This document shows positions 35,317 through 44,616 of a stretch of 64,000 bases of DNA, piece by piece (position 1 is the stretch's first letter; each line of letters opens with the position of its first letter). Location of the stretch: contig NZ_JAPELL010000001.1 of the NCBI RefSeq assembly GCF_026094475.1, forward strand, positions 952,316-1,016,315. The letters run 5' to 3'. The notes under the pieces are model-generated. The model was not told the origin of the DNA. It saw only the letters and a list, made by a program, of their open reading frames with translations, and made no database searches. The position numbers and the translations under genes were made by a program. The DNA is from Homoserinimonas sedimenticola (GTDB lineage Bacteria; Actinomycetota; Actinomycetes; Actinomycetales; Microbacteriaceae).

Positions 35317-36675
35317 TCACCGCCGTTTCAGCGTTCGCGACGCCACCCGCAGCGGGGCGGTCAACAGACGCCCCACCCGCCAGGTCGTCGAGCCATGCGC
35401 TGCAACACGGATGTCGTTCATCTCACGCATGTATCGCTCAACCACGGGCGGGAACTCGAGCCACTCGCGCATGATGTGCGGCAGGCGCGGCATGGGTGTC
35501 GGACCGGCCCCCGCAGCCTGCTCAAGGCGTACAACCAGATCCTCGACAGGGTAGGCATGCGCCAGCCGCTCGTCGACCGAGCGAGCGGCTGCCTCGCCGC
35601 GACGAGAGACCTCCTCCCGGTCCTCCGCCGCGGCTCGCAGCACTCGAGCGAGGTCGGCGATGTCGTCCGTATCGAAGAGCCATCCCGTCTCGCCGTCGCT
35701 GACGAGTTCAGGATTGGCACCCGAGCGGGCGGCGACGACCGGCTTGCCGAGGGCGAGGTACTCGACCGTGACGCGCCCGAACGCTTCGCACGTGGAGGCC
35801 ATGACCGCGACATCCGCGGCCGCAACATAGGCGAAGGGGTTGCGGGTCTCATCGACAAGAGTCACCTGCTCACCAATCCCGAGCTCCTCGATGAGCGCCG
35901 CCGTCTCCGCCGCGTCCTCAGCATCGGCTCTCCCCACGAGCGTCGTGGCGACCCGCACCCCCTCGTCCTTCAGCAGAGCCATGGCACGCAGCAGGCGCCA
36001 CTGCCCCTTGCTCGGATAGAGACGGCCCACCATCACGGTGCGCAGGGCGTCTGACGCGGCACTCGGGGGCGCGGATGCCTCGGCCGCAAGCTCGCGGGCA
36101 CGGGGAAGGTCGATAGCGGGGTAGGCGATCGTGAGCTTCTCGGGCGCGATCCACTGCGCGATGTGGTCGCGCACCGCCTCCGAGTTCGCGACCACAAGAT
36201 CCGAGAGAATGTCGATGTCCTGAAAAGTCTCGGCCCGACCGGTGCGGAACCCGAGGCCGTGGTCGAGATCGCCGTACTCGTGCACGAGCCACGCGTGGGG
36301 CACACCGACCAGGCGAGCAGCGAGAGCCGCCCACGGGGACACGATCGTGTTGGTGACCACGAGGTCGGGCTCGAATTCACGGATCCACTCGGCGATCTGA
36401 GTGACCGCCCACGAGTCCATCCGCGCCGTCAGGATCACATCGATCGGCCGTTCGCGCACGAGTGGCAGCACCCAGGAGTCGAAGTCGAGCGAGCGGTGCT
36501 CAAGGCCGCGCTTCTCGAACTCTGGTTGCATGAGCCCCTCGGGAGTGCGGGCTACGACGAAGAACTCGGTGTCGGGGCGCAGGGCACGCCACTGGTCGAT
36601 GAGGTGGAGCAGGGTCAGCTCTCCCCCGCCGAAGTTGTCGACGGCGGAACTGTGGGACACGAGCATGACCTTCAC
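35317..36675 (-). CDS. Family 4 glycosyltransferase (paralogue of the next gene)
   Basis: 452 residues, GT-B fold. The N-terminus HSSAVDNFGGGELTLLHL binds the acceptor side; the C-terminal domain has VMVGRLYPSKGQWR and SEAFGRVTVEYLALGKPVV-like blocks (here CEAFGRVTVEYLALGKPV), with the donor-binding E-x7-E. It starts with GTG at 36675, overlapping its upstream paralogue's stop (GTGA). The two share the same opening motif, gene length and domain order. Confidence 0.87.
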   Translation of the reverse strand: MKVMLVSHSSAVDNFGGGELTLLHLIDQWRALRPDTEFFVVARTPEGLMQPEFEKRGLEHRSLDFDSWVLPLVRERPIDVILTARMDSWAVTQIAEWIREFEPDLVVTNTIVSPWAALAARLVGVPHAWLVHEYGDLDHGLGFRTGRAETFQDIDILSDLVVANSEAVRDHIAQWIAPEKLTIAYPAIDLPRARELAAEASAPPSAASDALRTVMVGRLYPSKGQWRLLRAMALLKDEGVRVATTLVGRADAEDAAETAALIEELGIGEQVTLVDETRNPFAYVAAADVAVMASTCEAFGRVTVEYLALGKPVVAARSGANPELVSDGETGWLFDTDDIADLARVLRAAAEDREEVSRRGEAAARSVDERLAHAYPVEDLVVRLEQAAGAGPTPMPRLPHIMREWLEFPPVVERYMREMNDIRVAAHGSTTWRVGRLLTAPLRVASRTLKRR

Positions 36676-38033
36676 GCTCGCACCCCCGCCCTACGTAGGA
36701 GAGCCGCCGCCTTACGTGGCGCCGCGAGCGCGAGGTCACCGATCCGCCATGTGCGGGACGTGCGCGGATCGACCATAGACCCCGAGGAGACGAGCAGGTC
36801 GAACGTGGTTGCGGGAAGAGTCATCCACGAGGCAAAGACCTTCGGGAGGGTGGTAAGCGGCGCCGAACCGTCCTTCACGACGGACGTGAGCCGCGGCAGC
36901 AGGTCTGCCAGCGTGTGCCGGGCGACGATATCCTCACGCAACGCTCGCCCCGCTGCGGCACCGTGCCGGCTCACTTTTGCACGGTCGAGGGCATAGCTGC
37001 GGATAGCTTCGGCTAGGGATGCGACATCCCCGGGTTCGAACAACAAACCTGTGACGCCGTGCTCGACCAGCTCCACCGTCGCGCCCGTCGCCGCACCCAC
37101 GACAGGGCGGTCTGCCGCCATGTATTCGACCGTCACGCGCCCGAACCCTTCGCTGTCGGAGACGACCACACCGGCATCGGCTGCCGTGACGTATGCCGAC
37201 GGGTTCGACGACTCTCCCGTGAGTGCGACACGATCGTCCACAGCAAGTTCGCCGATGAGTTCCTCGATTCGTCGGCGGTCCTCGTCCGTGGCCGAGCCGA
37301 CAAGGGCTACCTCCACGGCGACGCCCTCCCGTTTCAGTTGAGCAGCAGCCCGGACGAGGCGCGCTTGCCCCTTTGACTCCGCAATTCGCCCCACACACAC
37401 CAGCCGAAGCGCATCCGGATCAGTCGACGCGAATGGCCAGCCCGCAGCATTCGATTCTCCGCCCGGTGTAGTTGCCTCGAGCCGTGGATACAGGACCGCG
37501 ATCTTGGCGGGGTCGATCCACTCGCTCAGGAACTCACGCAGGGTACGCGAGTTCGTCACGACCAGGTCGGAGAGGAGGCCGATATCCGAGAAGACATCGT
37601 CCCGGGGGATCTGAAACTCGTGTCCGTCTCCGAACTCGCGAGCAAACCACACGTGCGGAACTCCCACCAGCTTCGCAGCGAGGGCCGCCCACGGCGCGAC
37701 GATCGTGTTAGTGACGACAAGCTCGGCACCGAACTCGGTGATGAATCTCTCGATCGCCCGCACCGCCGCGAAATCGTCCCTCGCCGAACTGTAGATCTCA
37801 GCGGGCGTCGTTGCCCGCCGGTGTCTCACGAGCGAATGAAACGCGAGATTCATCCAGGGTATGCCGCGGCGATCCAGCTCCCGTTGCAGGTGCCCCTCCG
37901 GCGCGCGAGAGATCACGAAAAGCTCCAGGCCGGGCACCGCTGCTCGCCACTGGTCGAGGAAATCGACGAGAGACCGCTCGGCACCCCCAAGGTTGTCCAC
38001 TGCGGAACTGTGCGAAAAGACGAGGACTCTCAC
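36672..38033 (-). CDS. Family 4 glycosyltransferase (paralogue of the previous gene)
   Basis: 453 residues. It opens HSSAVDNLGGAERSLVDFLD and carries VCVGRIAESKGQARL and SEGFGRVTVEYMAADRPVV, closely matching the adjacent enzyme block for block. I infer a tandem duplication with later divergence of donor or acceptor use. It starts with GTG at 38033, divergent from the GT2 gene at 38116, and is the first gene of the minus-strand block ending with the second UDP-sugar dehydrogenase. Confidence 0.87.
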   Translation of the reverse strand: MRVLVFSHSSAVDNLGGAERSLVDFLDQWRAAVPGLELFVISRAPEGHLQRELDRRGIPWMNLAFHSLVRHRRATTPAEIYSSARDDFAAVRAIERFITEFGAELVVTNTIVAPWAALAAKLVGVPHVWFAREFGDGHEFQIPRDDVFSDIGLLSDLVVTNSRTLREFLSEWIDPAKIAVLYPRLEATTPGGESNAAGWPFASTDPDALRLVCVGRIAESKGQARLVRAAAQLKREGVAVEVALVGSATDEDRRRIEELIGELAVDDRVALTGESSNPSAYVTAADAGVVVSDSEGFGRVTVEYMAADRPVVGAATGATVELVEHGVTGLLFEPGDVASLAEAIRSYALDRAKVSRHGAAAGRALREDIVARHTLADLLPRLTSVVKDGSAPLTTLPKVFASWMTLPATTFDLLVSSGSMVDPRTSRTWRIGDLALAAPRKAAALLRRAGVRA

Positions 38034-38115
38034 CCCCTAAGACTAGACAGAAACAGTTCCCCGCCCCTGCCGCCGGTAGGCTCGTGAACATCGTCTAGCC
38101 GAAGGACCGCGCCGC

Positions 38116-39624
38116 GTGAGCGACTCTCCAGCTGCCCCCGGGGCATCACACCGCGTCACCATCGTCGTGCCCGTGTATGGCCACTGGCCCTCACTGAGAG
38201 ACTGCGTGCGATCCCTCATCGACCACGCCGATCCAGCCGTCTTCGACGTTCTCCTGGTGAACGACTGCGGTCCGGAGGCCGACGCCATCGAGGCGGGGCT
38301 CCGGGGGCTCGTCTACGGCCGCGAAAACTTCCGATACGAACGCAACCCGCACAACCTCGGCTTCGTCGGTACCTGCAACCGCGCCGCCTTCGAGCTGGAC
38401 ACAAGCGGCAATGACCTACTCCTGCTCAATAGCGACACAAGGGTCACGCCCGGCGCGCTCGATGAGCTTCGCGAAGTACTTCTTCTGTCAGACGAGCACG
38501 GCGTCGCCTGTCCGCGCAGCAACGACGCGACGATCGCATCCATTCCGTTCCATCGCAGCCATCACGGAGAGCGCGATGCAGCGCGAGCACACGAGATCTT
38601 CACCGCAGTCAACGCGGAGCTCCCCCGCTTTTACACGGCACCCGTCGCGGTGGGCTTCTGCTTTCTCATCCGCCGCTCCATCATCGACCGCTTCGGGCTC
38701 TTCGACGAGATCTTCGGCAAGGGCTACAACGAAGAGAACGACTTCTGCCTCCGCATCAATGGGGCGGGCTACTCGTCCGTCATCGCCAACAGGTCATTCG
38801 TCTTCCATGTGGGTAGTACGAGCTTCGGCAGCGAGCAGCGCGCAAGTCTGGAGGCGCGAAACTCGGCCATCCTTCACGCGCGCTACCCGTACTACCTGTC
38901 GAGCGTCGTATCGTTCATTCACAACGACTACGTCGCCCTCGACCGCTTCGCCGACCTGCTCTTCCCGTATTCGGACGCTGCCCCGGTCAAGATCCTCCTC
39001 GATACGAGGAACTCTGAAGTCTCGCCGACCGAGGCGACAGCACGCATCACCGACCTGCTGAAGCAACTGCCGGATGCCCTCGCCCGCGTCTGCGAGATCT
39101 CGCTCGCTGTCGCTGCCAGGAGTGACGTGCAGAGCTTCTCGCAGTGCGACCGCCGGGTCGTGGTCAGTGACGAGATCGACGAGCTCTTCCACGTGGGCGT
39201 CACGGTCGCACCGGTCCGAGATCCCGAACAGCTCATCGCGCTCAACCGGCACTGCCTCCACTGGGTGACGCCAGAGGCACCGGAAACTCCCCATCGCTAC
39301 TGGCAGAAGCGCGCCGATGCACCGTACATGCGGCAGCTCTCGAGGCTCACCGCTGCCCACTCGGAGCGCATCCTCTCACCAGGGTTCACTGCCGCCGAAC
39401 TGTGGCAGGCCGCATCGGATGCCGCATCCGCACCCGTCGACACTTCCGCTCTGGAGCGGCGCGACACTCAGATTCGAGAAATCGCACTCCTGTGGCAAGG
39501 TGCTCGTGGAGTCAGCGCGGAAGCTGCACTCCACTTGGAGAACATCAGGGGCAGCGCCTCATACCGTCTCGCACGCGGGCTCGCGTCGGCAGCGTCGCCG
39601 ATCCGGCGCCTCCTCCGCCGCTAG
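38116..39624 (+). CDS. Family 2 glycosyltransferase with C-terminal extension
   Basis: 502 residues. The GT2 domain (about 12-270) shows VTIVVPVYGHW, LLVNDCGPE, LLLNSDTRVTPG and GYNEENDFCLRINGAGY, the rhamnosyltransferase-like ED block. The remaining roughly 230 residues are soluble and unrecognised; their last part (ENIRGSASYRLARGLAS) resembles the tail of other actinobacterial wall glycosyltransferases. The GTG at 38116 is preceded by AAGGA at 9 bases, and a TAGGCT box lies at 38077. Its stop is 5 bases from the convergent secreted-protein gene. Confidence 0.85.
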   Translation: MSDSPAAPGASHRVTIVVPVYGHWPSLRDCVRSLIDHADPAVFDVLLVNDCGPEADAIEAGLRGLVYGRENFRYERNPHNLGFVGTCNRAAFELDTSGNDLLLLNSDTRVTPGALDELREVLLLSDEHGVACPRSNDATIASIPFHRSHHGERDAARAHEIFTAVNAELPRFYTAPVAVGFCFLIRRSIIDRFGLFDEIFGKGYNEENDFCLRINGAGYSSVIANRSFVFHVGSTSFGSEQRASLEARNSAILHARYPYYLSSVVSFIHNDYVALDRFADLLFPYSDAAPVKILLDTRNSEVSPTEATARITDLLKQLPDALARVCEISLAVAARSDVQSFSQCDRRVVVSDEIDELFHVGVTVAPVRDPEQLIALNRHCLHWVTPEAPETPHRYWQKRADAPYMRQLSRLTAAHSERILSPGFTAAELWQAASDAASAPVDTSALERRDTQIREIALLWQGARGVSAEAALHLENIRGSASYRLARGLASAASPIRRLLRR

Positions 39625-39629
39625 ACGCT

Positions 39630-41294
39630 CTACGGCAGGGGCGCGGCCGCGGGCGTCGCCGCTGGCACCTTGAATGCCGTGTTCTCGTACGTCCAAATCG
39701 ACGCGGGATAGGTCGTCTTCACCTTCTCCGCCTCGGCCGCGCTCGCGGTGTAGAAGTGGTGGAGGTAGGTGGGGCTCCAGAAGCGCTCCATCGGCTTCAG
39801 ATCCGACGACACTGCGGTATTGGGGTAGACGTAGAACGCGATGCTCTCGTACTGCCAGATGTGGTCCGGGTAGTCTGCGATCACCTTGTCGCGCTCGGCC
39901 GCGCTTGTCGTGTAGAAGTGCCCGTTGTAGGTGGCACTCCAGAAGCGGTAAACGGGAACGGTGCCCTCCACCTGACTGCCGTAGGCCCCGAAGGAAACGG
40001 CCTCATAGCGCCACACCGCATCCGGGTACTGAGTGATGAGCTTGTTTCGCTCGTTCACGCTACGGGTGTAGAAGTGGCCGTTATAGGTGTCGCTCCAGAA
40101 GCGATACACGGCTGCCGACTCTGTCGCAGCCGGCTCCGCTGCCTTGACCGTGACGGTGCGACAGCCGAGCAATGCATTACCCCCGGACAATGAATCCAGG
40201 CCGTAGACGCAGACTTTGTGGCTGCCGTACGATGCCGCGAAAGTGTGGTCATACCCGTGGTTGGGGCCCTGGAACGGGTAGGCAGCAGCGACATCACTTC
40301 GGGCGACGTTCGCGGCAGCGCTCGTCGCGAACTTTCCGTCGACGTAGACGTGGATCGAAATCGGATCCGTCTTGCCACCGGTGAAGGTCCACCCGCGCAC
40401 GCGAATGGCTTCGGCACCCGCGGCAGCGACAGAGTCGATGTTTCCCACAGGGGCAGCGGGAGTCTTCGGGTTTCCGAACCAATCGGTGTAGGTGCGGAAG
40501 AAGTTGCGGTTGCCGTAAGAGGAGCAGCTATCGCCGGTGCCATACAGGTTGGCGAGCGCCGCGGCGTTCGGCTGATAGGGGGTGTAGTTGTACAGGCCTG
40601 CTGTTGCAGCGTTGGCGATGTGCACGCGCGACGATCCACACGACGCTGAAGGGTGGAATAGGAGATCAACAGTCGCGCCAGCACGGTGCTTGAAGTAGGT
40701 CGGGGCCGCTCGATATGCCTTGAACTGGCGGGCCGCCGACCACACCTGGTTGTGGAATCCGTAGTAATTCGTGTCGCACGCTGCAGTGTCGGGACAGCCC
40801 ATTCCCATCGCGACGGTGAAGTCAGCAGGAATCGGATTCGTCTTCGTCACCAACCCGCGTTCCTTCTGAAGCGTCACGAGGATGACCTTGGCACTGATGC
40901 CGCAGGCGCGCTGCACCTTGAAGATGATGCGGGCGGCAGACTCGTTAGCCGCGCCCGTGTAGGCGGTGCATTGCACTGAACCCGCGGTGTCTGAGTAGTA
41001 CTGCGGCTTGCTGACCGTATCCTGCCGATACTCCTTAATACAGCCGTTAGCGCCACACGCGCCGGGTGCCATCGCGTTAAGGAAGTTCTGAATCTCAGCC
41101 TCGGTCATAGCCGCGCCGTTATAGAAATTGTCGTCGCTGATGATGTAGCCGGGGGTGAACAGTGAAGCGTCAGCCGCCTCGGCAGGGGCGGTGGTCGTCA
41201 CATCGGATGCCACGGCGAACCCTGTGGCGAGAAGCAGCGTCGCCATTACCACCGCGACGAATCGCATCCCCAGACCCCGAACAGACTTCTGCAT
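39630..41294 (-). CDS. Secreted protein with three DUF5648-type repeats
   Basis: 554 residues. A signal peptide is clear: positive MQKSVRGLGMR, a hydrophobic core, then TAPAEAA-A near residue 40. The middle part (about 45-290) is Cys-rich and has VTLQKERGLVTKTNP and FHNQVWSAARQFKAY, as in actinobacterial lysozyme/hemagglutinin-like exported proteins. Three C-terminal repeats of about 42 residues (396-438, 448-490 and 502-543) each contain RFWS-TY--HFYT-S--E---V---YP--W-YE, the DUF5648 pattern associated with surface or sugar binding. Function is not established. The stop lies 5 bases from the convergent GT2 gene. Confidence 0.78.
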   Translation of the reverse strand: MQKSVRGLGMRFVAVVMATLLLATGFAVASDVTTTAPAEAADASLFTPGYIISDDNFYNGAAMTEAEIQNFLNAMAPGACGANGCIKEYRQDTVSKPQYYSDTAGSVQCTAYTGAANESAARIIFKVQRACGISAKVILVTLQKERGLVTKTNPIPADFTVAMGMGCPDTAACDTNYYGFHNQVWSAARQFKAYRAAPTYFKHRAGATVDLLFHPSASCGSSRVHIANAATAGLYNYTPYQPNAAALANLYGTGDSCSSYGNRNFFRTYTDWFGNPKTPAAPVGNIDSVAAAGAEAIRVRGWTFTGGKTDPISIHVYVDGKFATSAAANVARSDVAAAYPFQGPNHGYDHTFAASYGSHKVCVYGLDSLSGGNALLGCRTVTVKAAEPAATESAAVYRFWSDTYNGHFYTRSVNERNKLITQYPDAVWRYEAVSFGAYGSQVEGTVPVYRFWSATYNGHFYTTSAAERDKVIADYPDHIWQYESIAFYVYPNTAVSSDLKPMERFWSPTYLHHFYTASAAEAEKVKTTYPASIWTYENTAFKVPAATPAAAPLP

Positions 41295-41416
41295 GACCTC
41301 GACCCCAACCGTGTCGCCCGTTCGACACCGTTCAACAGGCTAACCGAAGAGCCTCCCGGTTTCGCACATCCGCGTCGAAACGCCCCTCGGATGGGGGGAA
41401 GCTACATTTGAGGGGA

Positions 41417-41434
41417 GCCGAGTGGCATCTCGGC
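41417..41434 (-). terminator. Weak hairpin after rfbA
   Basis: GCCGAG and CTCGGC form a 6-bp stem with a 6-base loop just after the rfbA stop, reading on the minus strand. No T-run follows. It may mark the end of the rfbC-rfbA transcript, since the following secreted-protein gene has its own 100-base leader region containing a TAGCCT box. Confidence 0.35.
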
Positions 41435-41440
41435 CGTCAC

Positions 41441-42310
41441 CTATTCTTTGGCGGCGAGCAGGTCAAGCAGGTAGCGACCATATCCGCTCTTGACGAGCGG
41501 CTCCGCGAGCGTCCGCAGCTGTGCGTCGTCGATCCAGCCTGCACGCCAGGCGATCTCCTCGATGCAGCCGATCTTGAAGCCTTGGCGGTCCTCGATCACG
41601 CGCACATACTCGGAGGCCTGCATCATCGACTCGAAGGTTCCCGTGTCGAGCCAGGCGGTGCCGCGGTCGAGCACCTGCACCTGCAGCTTGCCCGCGTCGA
41701 GGTAGCGCTCGTTGACGGTCGAGATCTCGAGCTCGCCGCGAGCGCTCGGCTCGATCGACTTCGCGATCTCCACCACATCGTTGTCGTAGAAGTAGAGGCC
41801 GGGCACCGCGTAGTTACTCTTCGGCTTCTTCGGCTTCTCCTCGATCGAGACCGCCGTCATGTTGTCGTCGAACTCGACCACGCCATAGGCGGTCGGGTTT
41901 GAGACGTGGTATGCGAAGATGAGCCCACCCTCGATCTCGCCGTGGTTTCGGAGCGAGGAGCCGAGGCCCGCGCCATGGAAGATGTTGTCGCCGAGAACGA
42001 GAGCGACACTGTCATCGCCGATGAAGTCCTCACCGATGATGAAGGCCTGCGCGAGACCCTCCGGCGCCGGCTGCACCGCGTACTCGAGCGTGATGCCGAG
42101 ATCGCTGCCATCACCCAGCAACGCCTTGAACTGCGCGTTGTACTCGGGCGTTGTGATGATGAGGATCTCGTTGATGCCCGCCATCATGAGCGTCGACAGC
42201 GGGTAGTAGATCATGGGCTTGTCGAAGATCGGCATGAGCTGCTTCGAGATGCCCTTGGTGATGGGCCAGAGCCTGGTGCCGGAGCCGCCGGCGAGGATGA
42301 TTCCGCGCAT
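41441..42310 (-). CDS. rfbA: Glucose-1-phosphate thymidylyltransferase
   Basis: 289 residues, the normal RfbA/RmlA length. The signature [18 protein letters not shown] at the N-terminus binds dTTP, and [19 protein letters not shown] and EEKPKKPKS are the glucose-1-phosphate and metal-binding blocks. It makes dTDP-glucose, the first step to dTDP-L-rhamnose. The ATG at 42310 lies 2 bases after the rfbC stop. The other rhamnose genes rfbB and rfbD are about 3 kb away on the opposite strand. Confidence 0.95.
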   Translation of the reverse strand: MRGIILAGGSGTRLWPITKGISKQLMPIFDKPMIYYPLSTLMMAGINEILIITTPEYNAQFKALLGDGSDLGITLEYAVQPAPEGLAQAFIIGEDFIGDDSVALVLGDNIFHGAGLGSSLRNHGEIEGGLIFAYHVSNPTAYGVVEFDDNMTAVSIEEKPKKPKSNYAVPGLYFYDNDVVEIAKSIEPSARGELEISTVNERYLDAGKLQVQVLDRGTAWLDTGTFESMMQASEYVRVIEDRQGFKIGCIEEIAWRAGWIDDAQLRTLAEPLVKSGYGRYLLDLLAAKE

Positions 42311-42312
42311 CG

Positions 42313-42924
42313 TCAGATGTCCTTGTGGTTGAGAAAGTCGTAGTAGCGACGGATGTCGGCGTACTGGGGCAGCAGACCCTGCTCCGCCGCCTCGCTCAAG
42401 CCCGGGGCATCCGTGTCCTTCGGGGAGAGAAGAGGTTCCCCGGCCTCGGGTGGGAACACGAGACCCACCTCCGGGTCGAGCGGGTTGATGCCGTGCTCCT
42501 TGGCGGGGTTGTACACGTCGCTCACGAGGTAGCTCACGGTCGCGTCATCCGTCAACGCCACAAAGCAGTGCCCGAGGCCCTCCGCGATGTAGATCGCCCG
42601 CCGGTCCTTGTCGTCGAGCAGCACCGAGTCCCACTGGCCGAAGGTCGGCGAGCCCACCCGGATGTCGATCACGTAGTCGAGCACGGCACCGTGCGTGGCC
42701 GTCACATACTTGGCCTGGCCGCGCGGGACATCCGCAAAATGGATGCCGCGCACCACGCCCCTCTTGGAGACGGACGTATTCGACTGCCGCAGGTCGAAGC
42801 GGTGGCCGATCGCCTCCTCAAGGCGGTCGAAGCGGAACCACTCGAGGAATACGCCACGGTCGTCGCCGAACTGCTTGGGTGTGATCTCGTAGGAATCGGG
42901 AATGGAGAGCTCGCGGATCTGCAC
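42313..42924 (-). CDS. rfbC: dTDP-4-dehydrorhamnose 3,5-epimerase
   Basis: 203 residues, a cupin-fold Rml[27 protein letters not shown] (catalytic His), [15 protein letters not shown] and [14 protein letters not shown] are all present in order. It epimerises C3 and C5 of the 4-keto intermediate. It starts with GTG at 42924, 23 bases after the wzt stop, and is followed by rfbA at a 2-base gap, so wzm-wzt-rfbC-rfbA probably form one transcript. Confidence 0.94.
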   Translation of the reverse strand: MQIRELSIPDSYEITPKQFGDDRGVFLEWFRFDRLEEAIGHRFDLRQSNTSVSKRGVVRGIHFADVPRGQAKYVTATHGAVLDYVIDIRVGSPTFGQWDSVLLDDKDRRAIYIAEGLGHCFVALTDDATVSYLVSDVYNPAKEHGINPLDPEVGLVFPPEAGEPLLSPKDTDAPGLSEAAEQGLLPQYADIRRYYDFLNHKDI

Positions 42925-42947
42925 CCGACCAGCCTAGCGGGGCGACA

Positions 42948-43685
42948 TCACCCGTTATTCAGCGAGGCCTCATAGGCAGCGATGGTAGGAGCGGCCTCCC
43001 CGACCGCCTTGAGCGTGCCCTTGTTGAGCCACGCGGCGTGATCGCACATCGAGCGCACCGACTCCATCGAGTGGCTCACGAGGATGACCGTCTTGCCGAC
43101 GCGCTTGAACTCGGCGAACTTGTCGAAACACTTCTTCTGGAACTCCGCGTCACCCACCGCGAGCACCTCATCGACCACGAGGATGTCCGGGTCGACGTTG
43201 ATCGCGACCGAGAAACCGAGGCGCACATACATGCCCGAGGAGTAGTTCTTGACGGGCTGGTCGATGAACTGCTCAACGCCCGAGAAGCCGACGATGTCGT
43301 CGAACTTGCGGTCGATCTCCTTGCGCGACATCCCCAGGATCGAGCCGTTGAGGTAGATGTTCTCGCGACCCGACAGCTCGTGGTGGAACCCCGACCCGAC
43401 CTCGAGCATCGCCGCGAGCTTGCCGAAGTGCGTGATGGTGCCCTTGTTGGGGTAGTAGATCTTGGCGAGGCACTTGAGGAGGGTTGACTTGCCGGAGCCA
43501 TTGCTGCCGATCAGGCCGAACGTCGAGCCCTCCGGCACGTCGAAACTCACATCCTGCAGCGCCCAGAAGTCCTCGTGCACGGAGGTGCGGCCACGCATGA
43601 TGGCCGACTTCAGGGTCTGGTTCCGCTCGTGGTACATGCGGAAGCTCTTGCTGACATGGTCCACCCGGACCGCGACATCGCTCAC
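42948..43685 (-). CDS. wzt: Polysaccharide ABC-exporter ATP-binding subunit (Wzt/TagH type)
   Basis: About 245 residues. Walker A GSNGSGKSTLLK, the family signature NYSSGMYVRLGFS and Walker B DILVVDEVLAVGD are present. The protein lacks the C-terminal carbohydrate-binding domain of long Wzt proteins, so it should export without recognising a chain terminus. I chose the GTG at 43685 because AAGGAGG lies 4 bases upstream and family similarity begins there; the open frame beyond it is not needed. The permease gene ends 13 bases upstream. Confidence 0.92.
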   Translation of the reverse strand: MSDVAVRVDHVSKSFRMYHERNQTLKSAIMRGRTSVHEDFWALQDVSFDVPEGSTFGLIGSNGSGKSTLLKCLAKIYYPNKGTITHFGKLAAMLEVGSGFHHELSGRENIYLNGSILGMSRKEIDRKFDDIVGFSGVEQFIDQPVKNYSSGMYVRLGFSVAINVDPDILVVDEVLAVGDAEFQKKCFDKFAEFKRVGKTVILVSHSMESVRSMCDHAAWLNKGTLKAVGEAAPTIAAYEASLNNG

Positions 43686-43698
43686 AGCGCCTCCTTGA

Positions 43699-44544
43699 TC
43701 ACAGCGCCTCCGCCAGGTTGCGCTCGTTGCGTCGGAACACCCAGAAGCCCACGAGGAGGGCCCCCAGCGCCCAGGCGAGGCAGATGAGCCACGACATGGG
43801 GTCCGGCCAACGGTTGTCATAGAGGAGATTCCGGAACACCTCGAGGAAGTAGACCATGGGGTTGAGGTGATACAGGTCGAGGATCGTCACGGGTGTGCCG
43901 AGCACTCCGCCGGCGTCCTCCGAGGCATCCGCCACCAGGGAGACGGGATAGATGACGGGGCTCAGGTACATCCAGAGCTGCAGGATGATCGAGAGGAACC
44001 ACTGGGTGTCGCGGAAGTAGACGTTCGCGATCGACAGCATGAGCGCGAGGCCGGCCGCGAAGCCCGCCAGGAGCACCATCGCCACCACCACGAGCGGAAG
44101 CCACGGCAGCACGAATGCCCCCAGGATCGTCAGCACGACGACGAGCACCGCAATCTCGAACAGCCAGTTGTAGGCGGCCGAAGCCACCTGCGAGAGCGGC
44201 AGCACCACCCGGCTGAAGGCCACCTTCTGGATGAGCCCCGCGTTCGAGACGAGCGAGGTGATGCCCGAGTTGAGCACGTTGGCGAAGAAGATCCACGGGA
44301 GAAGGCCGCAGAGAAGCCAGATTGCGAAGACATCGAGACCGCTCGGGTCGCCCGGCTCGAGCTGGATGCGGAAGATGAACGAGAAGACGAAGGTGTAGAT
44401 GAGCATGAGCGCAAGCGGGTTCGCGAGCGACCACAGCTGGCCGAACACCGTGCGCTTGTACTTGCCCTTGACCTCGCGCATCGTGAGGTTGATGAGCAAC
44501 TCGCGCGACGCGAGCACTTCCTTCAGATAGTTCATCTTCCCCAC
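43699..44544 (-). CDS. wzm: Polysaccharide ABC-exporter permease (Wzm/TagG type)
   Basis: 281 residues with six predicted helices and the ABC-2 pattern: an amphipathic N-terminus REVKGKYKRTVFGQLWSLANP, then NVYFRDTQWFLSIILQLWMY and the late PMVYFLEVFRNLLY. It pairs with Wzt to move a lipid-linked glycan outward. The start is GTG at 44544 or the ATG at 44535; neither has a good ribosome-binding site. Its promoter lies in the palindromic divergent region facing the wbbL-like gene. Confidence 0.92.
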   Translation of the reverse strand: MGKMNYLKEVLASRELLINLTMREVKGKYKRTVFGQLWSLANPLALMLIYTFVFSFIFRIQLEPGDPSGLDVFAIWLLCGLLPWIFFANVLNSGITSLVSNAGLIQKVAFSRVVLPLSQVASAAYNWLFEIAVLVVVLTILGAFVLPWLPLVVVAMVLLAGFAAGLALMLSIANVYFRDTQWFLSIILQLWMYLSPVIYPVSLVADASEDAGGVLGTPVTILDLYHLNPMVYFLEVFRNLLYDNRWPDPMSWLICLAWALGALLVGFWVFRRNERNLAEAL

Positions 44545-44576
44545 CAGACAGCCCCGGGCAGGCCATCGAACAATCT

Positions 44577-44607
44577 AGCCTAGACCACCGCCGCGCCGGT
44601 CTAGGAT
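44577..44607. promoter_or_regulatory. Divergent promoter with palindromic -10 boxes
   Basis: CCTAGACC (44579-44586) and GGTCTAGG (44598-44605) are perfect inverted repeats separated by 11 bases. On the plus strand TAGGAT (44602-44607) ends 9 bases before the ATG at 44617; on the minus strand TAGGCT (44582-44577) lies 33 bases before the GTG at 44544. The two boxes are arranged back to back, so polymerase on one side should exclude the other, or a repressor could sit on the palindrome. Confidence 0.45.
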
Positions 44608-44616
44608 GGGGCGGTC

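Noticed and set aside
41311..41328. GTGTCG-CCCGTT-CGACAC hairpin upstream of the secreted-protein gene as an operator
   Set aside because: A 6-bp stem is weak and occurs only once; it could be chance in GC-rich DNA.
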